A stretch of DNA of 64,000 bases from contig QZFT01000019.1 in NCBI GenBank assembly GCA_003600225.1, positions 1 to 64,000 of the forward strand. Reading direction: 5' to 3'. Below are positions 61,219-64,000 of this stretch, one piece after another (within the stretch, counting starts at the first letter, position 1; the number at the start of each line of letters is the position of its first letter). The translations under genes were made by a program, and so were the position numbers. The notes beneath the pieces were generated by a model, which saw only the letters and a program-made list of their open reading frames with translations, ran no database searches and was not told the origin of the DNA. This DNA is from Pseudonocardiaceae bacterium YIM PH 21723 (GTDB lineage Bacteria > Actinomycetota > Actinomycetes > Mycobacteriales > Pseudonocardiaceae).

Positions 61219-62000
61219 CGTACTCGGGCACGATCGTCCCGCTGATCACGCCGCTGACCACTGGCCGCGCGGTGTGCGAGTCCAGTGTGGACAGGCTGAT
61301 CGGCTCCATCCACGGTGCGGTCACCGCATTGATGCCGGTGCTCAGCTCCGGTGAGGGCTGGAAACTGGACGAGACACAGTGGACGGACATGGTCCGCTAC
61401 ACCCGGCGGTACTCCCGTGGGCTGCCGGTGCTGGCCGGAATCCAGCTGCCCAGCACCGACGAGGTGATCGCCAGGGCCCAGCTGGCCGCCGAACTCGGCG
61501 CGGACGGCATCGTGGTGACCACGCCGTTCAGCCCGGACCTGGGCCAGCCGGAGATCCTCCGGCACTACCGGCGGATTCGCGCGGCCACCCCGATGCCGAT
61601 CTTCCTCTACAACGAGGCCGCGCTGTCCGGGAACACCATCGAACCGGCCACCCTCAAGCGAATCTGCGAACTGCCCGGCATCGTCGGTATCAAGGAATCC
61701 AGCGGATCCGCCGAGCTCACCCTGCGACTGGTGGCCGAACTGCCCGGCCTGCCGGTGTTCGAAGGCTGGGAGAACCTGCTGTTCGAAGCCAGGGGAGTGG
61801 CTGGGTTCGTCGGGCCTCTCGCCAACCTGGAACCGGGGCTGTGCAACGCGATGCTCGCCGATCCGACCGCTCGGGGACAGGGCGAAATAGACGCCGTCTG
61901 CGAGCGGTTGGGCCTGTACAAGGACGACTGGTACCTGTGGGCGAAGCGTGAACTGCTCCGCCGCGGGGTCATCGAGACCGACCTGGGGGTCGACTCATGA
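61215..62000 (+). CDS. Dihydrodipicolinate synthase (DapA)-family lyase/aldolase
   Basis: 261 aa. (beta/alpha)8 aldolase fold with the Schiff-base Lys160 (GIVGIKESSG) and Tyr132 (FLYNEAA); the pyruvate-binding loop is SSGEGW rather than GTTGE. About 30 residues shorter than DapA, mainly at the C-terminus. It probably condenses or cleaves a 2-oxo acid such as pyruvate with an aldehyde. ATG overlaps the previous stop (ATGA), and its own stop overlaps the oxygenase start. Not the housekeeping dapA, judged by context. Confidence 0.88.
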   Translation: MTYSGTIVPLITPLTTGRAVCESSVDRLIGSIHGAVTALMPVLSSGEGWKLDETQWTDMVRYTRRYSRGLPVLAGIQLPSTDEVIARAQLAAELGADGIVVTTPFSPDLGQPEILRHYRRIRAATPMPIFLYNEAALSGNTIEPATLKRICELPGIVGIKESSGSAELTLRLVAELPGLPVFEGWENLLFEARGVAGFVGPLANLEPGLCNAMLADPTARGQGEIDAVCERLGLYKDDWYLWAKRELLRRGVIETDLGVDS

Positions 62001-62833
62001 ACGGAGACCGTCCACAACAACGGCTCTACCGGTACAACCGGGGCATTCCCACGGCTGCGCAGTACGCGGACCTGCTGGCCATCGAGGCGGACTGGGTGGT
62101 CGCCCGGGCCGCCGGATTCGAGGCGACCGCACCGGAATTCGGCTCCCGCCGCGAGCTGATGAACGCGCTGCACCGGCTGCTGCGCGACGAGGAGGCCGCC
62201 GGGCCGTCGGACAACGAGCGGTACCTGGCCGAGCAGGCCACCCGGGAGGAGTTCACCCGGATCGTCGCGGACTTCGCGGTCGACGGAATGGTCGAGTCGC
62301 AGTCCCACCTGGGCATCATCCCGAGGCTGCCGGACAAGGCCAGGATGGCCGTGTTCCGGGTGATGGTGGACGAGTTCGGTTGCGGCAACGACGACCAGGA
62401 ACACGCCCAGCTGTACAAGAAACTCCTTGCCGAACTGGGCCTGCCGACCGACCTGGACTACTTCGTCGAGCGGTCCGGTGAAGAGTGCTTCAAGTACGTG
62501 AACCTGTTCTACTGGCTGGCGAACCGGGCGCCGGTGCCCGAGTACTTCCTCGGCGCCTACGCCTACTTCGAGTCCAGCGTGCTCTACGCCTACCGCAGCT
62601 ACGCGGACGCCACCACCCGGCTGCGCATCCGGCACCGGAAGTACTACGACGAACACCTGTACATCGACACCTTCCACAGCAAGCAGATGCAGGCCTCGCT
62701 GCGGGCCCTAGAAGAGGACCGGCCCCTGGACCTGGCCAAGGTGTGGGCGGGCATCCAGTTGACCAGCGCCACGGTCGCCGAGGCCACCGACGCCGCGATC
62801 ATCCGGGCCCGCGGTGTCGGAGTGGCCGCGTGA
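61997..62833 (+). CDS. Haem-oxygenase-like diiron oxygenase (HDO family)
   Basis: 278 aa. All seven ligands expected for an HDO diiron site are present: Glu100, Glu126, His136, Glu192, His220, Asp224, His227. The spacings 26, 10, 56 and HxxxDxxH match those I recall for SznF (Glu189, Glu215, His225, Glu281, His311, Asp315, His318). Local sequences are VESQSHLG, VDEFGCGNDDQEH, YFESSVL and DEHLYIDTFH. Relatives N-hydroxylate or cleave amino acids and fatty acids. Coupled by ATGA overlaps to the lyase before and the Rieske protein after. Confidence 0.88.
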   Translation: MNGDRPQQRLYRYNRGIPTAAQYADLLAIEADWVVARAAGFEATAPEFGSRRELMNALHRLLRDEEAAGPSDNERYLAEQATREEFTRIVADFAVDGMVESQSHLGIIPRLPDKARMAVFRVMVDEFGCGNDDQEHAQLYKKLLAELGLPTDLDYFVERSGEECFKYVNLFYWLANRAPVPEYFLGAYAYFESSVLYAYRSYADATTRLRIRHRKYYDEHLYIDTFHSKQMQASLRALEEDRPLDLAKVWAGIQLTSATVAEATDAAIIRARGVGVAA

Positions 62834-63060
62834 TCCGCCCGGTGTCCGAGGACCAGATCCTGGTGGAGGTGGCGGGCAGGCGGATGCTGGTGGAGGCCGA
62901 ATGCCCGCACCGCAAGGGGCGCATGCGGTTCGGGCACATCAACGAGCGGACGCTGCGGATCAGCTGCCCGCTGCACCACTCCACCTTCGACCTGACCACC
63001 GGCGAGCGGGTCTCCGGGCCCGCCTGCCGGTCCTTACGGGTGACCGAGCTGGAGGACTGA
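62830..63060 (+). CDS. Small stand-alone Rieske [2Fe-2S] ferredoxin
   Basis: 76 aa. Ligands Cys25-Pro-His27 and Cys46-Pro-Leu-His49 (ECPHRKG...SCPLHHSTF) form a complete CxH-x18-CxxH Rieske site. It is shorter than usual Rieske ferredoxins (about 100 aa) but keeps the cluster loops and the end strand RSLRVTEL. GTG at 62830 overlaps the stop of the diiron oxygenase gene (GTGA), so the two are strictly coupled; it is the probable electron donor or redox partner of that enzyme. Confidence 0.88.
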   Translation: MIRPVSEDQILVEVAGRRMLVEAECPHRKGRMRFGHINERTLRISCPLHHSTFDLTTGERVSGPACRSLRVTELED

Positions 63061-63061
63061 C

Positions 63062-63745
63062 ATGGATCCACGACTGCCCGCCGATCCGGGCACCCTCGTC
63101 ATCTACTCCGACATCAACTGCTCGTTCGCACACCTGGCCGTGTACCGGCTGCACGAGACCCGGGCCCGGCTCGGCGTCTCGGTGGCGTTCGACCACCGGG
63201 CCTTCCCCCTGGAGCTGTTCAACGACAACGTCAACGAGCGGCCCGGCGTCGACTCGGAGGTGTCCGTGGTCGGCGCCCTGGAACCCGAGGCGGGCTGGCG
63301 GCTGTGGCAGGGACCGGACTGGCAGTACCCGGTGACCATGCTCCCGCCACTGGAAGCGGTGCAGGCGGCCAAGACCCAGGGCTGGGCGGCGTCCGAGGCC
63401 CTGGACCGTGGCCTGCGACGCGGACATTGGGCGCAGGGCCGGTGCATCTCCATGCGGCACGAGATCCTGGCCATCGCCGCCGAGGCGGGGCTGGATGTGC
63501 CCGCGTTGACCGCGGAGTTCGACTCCGGCCGGCACCGGCCCGCGGTGATCGAGCAGTGGCGGTCGGCGCGCGAGGGGCGGGTGAACTGCAGCCCGCACGT
63601 GTTCCTGGCGGATGGTTCGAACTGGGCCAACCCCGGAATCGGCGCGCGCTGGGTGAACGGCGGCTTCGGCGTCGGCTTCCCGGTGATCGACTCCGACGAC
63701 CCGTCTATCTACGAGACCATCCTCAAGCAAGCGGCAGCGTTGTAA
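63062..63745 (+). CDS. DsbA-family thioredoxin-fold protein without CxxC
   Basis: 227 aa. IYSDINCSFAHLAVYRLHE starts a thioredoxin-fold DsbA-like protein (FrnE/2-hydroxychromene isomerase group), with the inserted helical domain (about 90-150) and the return DGSNWANPGIGARWV. Only Cys20 is present where a CxxC would be, so it is not a normal dithiol oxidase; it may act as an isomerase, glutathione-like thiol enzyme or scaffold. No signal peptide, so cytoplasmic. Last gene of the operon, one base after the Rieske stop. Confidence 0.85.
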   Translation: MDPRLPADPGTLVIYSDINCSFAHLAVYRLHETRARLGVSVAFDHRAFPLELFNDNVNERPGVDSEVSVVGALEPEAGWRLWQGPDWQYPVTMLPPLEAVQAAKTQGWAASEALDRGLRRGHWAQGRCISMRHEILAIAAEAGLDVPALTAEFDSGRHRPAVIEQWRSAREGRVNCSPHVFLADGSNWANPGIGARWVNGGFGVGFPVIDSDDPSIYETILKQAAAL

Positions 63746-63790
63746 GCATGGTGCCCTTGCTCGCGTCTGACGCGAGTAAGGGCACCATGC
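63746..63790. terminator. 20-bp hairpin ending the operon
   Basis: GCATGGTGCCCTTGCTCGCG (63746-63765) pairs with CGCGAGTAAGGGCACCATGC (63771-63790), 20 positions with one G-U pair and a TCTGA loop. It begins immediately after the DsbA-like stop and lies before the convergent cyclophilin stop, so it should work on both strands. Confidence 0.85.
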
Positions 63791-63798
63791 TCGCACTC

Positions 63799-64000
63799 TC
63801 AGTCGCCCCAGAAGCCGTCGATGCGGACCTTCTGCTTCGGGATGCCGTCGACCTCGCCCTGCTCCGGGTTCAGGATCGGGATGAGGCCGCCGTCGGCCAC
63901 CTTCTGGATGATGTCCAGGCCCTTGGTCACCCGGCCGAACACGGTGTAGTTCGGCTTCAGCTTGGAATCCTGGTAGTTCAGGAACCACTGCGACCCATTG
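63799..64000 (-). CDS. Cyclophilin-type peptidyl-prolyl isomerase (3' part, truncated by window end)
   Basis: Only the last 66 residues are in the window. They read SQWFLNYQDSKLKPNYTVFG, then RVTKGLDIIQKVADGG and end GFWGD before the TGA. The pattern TVFGRVTKGLDII is the conserved C-terminal cyclophilin segment. The sequence around it resembles the secreted or membrane-anchored actinobacterial PpiB-like proteins, but the N-terminus is outside. It folds proteins by proline isomerisation. Confidence 0.88.
   Translation of the reverse strand, partial: NGSQWFLNYQDSKLKPNYTVFGRVTKGLDIIQKVADGGLIPILNPEQGEVDGIPKQKVRIDGFWGD

Overview
The window is high-GC actinobacterial DNA with dense, short-spaced operons, frequent GTG/TTG starts, twin-arginine signals and long U-poor terminator stems. 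The block at 45.8-56 kb keeps the mycobacterial order Rv1822-Rv1832 (CDP-alcohol phosphatidyltransferase, DUF881, small basic protein, DUF881, gcvH, garA, MerR/FtsR, DUF151, MerR, gcvP). Together with the type I PKS, the PF04672-type methyltransferases and the many secondary-metabolism genes, this suggests a filamentous actinomycete, most likely Pseudonocardiales. The genus is not determinable from the sequence alone.

Layout. 0-9 kb: a complete single-module, fully reducing type I PKS (KS-AT-DH-ER-KR-ACP, mycocerosic-acid-synthase-like), divergent from an ABC exporter pair and a small secreted Pro-rich protein. 9-17 kb: Tat-exported sulfatase, SDR plus cyclase-family hydrolase, a TIGR03086-type protein, an intact IS110-family insertion sequence, a crotonase and an NRAMP metal transporter. 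17-21 kb: MarR regulator divergent from a large RND pump with a putative operator between them. 21-25 kb: SRPBCC protein, then an Fe-S-motif GMC oxidoreductase with its Tat-exported small subunit, followed by a 504-bp palindromic non-coding repeat (element A). 25.6-35 kb: a translationally coupled operon (TPP enzyme, SRPBCC protein, KAS III-like enzyme lacking the catalytic His, MMPL exporter), a two-component system, and TetR/P450/ferredoxin. 35-45 kb: a BON/OmpA-like envelope protein, small regulators, a kinase-like protein, two adjacent acyl-CoA dehydrogenases behind tandem operator-like palindromes, tandem methyltransferase paralogues, a flavodoxin-like protein and a second palindromic repeat (element B). 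45-56 kb: the conserved phospholipid/glycine-cleavage/GarA block, including a tandem glycine riboswitch before gcvP. 56-63.8 kb: an atypical LuxR regulator, TrpB2, an EamA exporter and a six-gene operon (PLP aminotransferase, PIN-like protein, DapA-family lyase, haem-oxygenase-like diiron oxygenase, mini Rieske ferredoxin, DsbA-like protein). The window ends inside a cyclophilin gene.

The most interesting candidates are three. First, the 59.5-63.7 kb operon, whose oxygenase keeps all seven expected metal ligands next to a stand-alone Rieske protein; it looks like an undescribed amino-acid-derived natural-product pathway. Second, the 25.6-31 kb TPP/KAS III/MMPL operon. Third, several families of repeated palindromes at gene ends: a 21-bp-stem family in four copies with compensatory changes in the two arms, a GTGGCTTTCAGGCC hairpin in two copies, and the large elements A and B.
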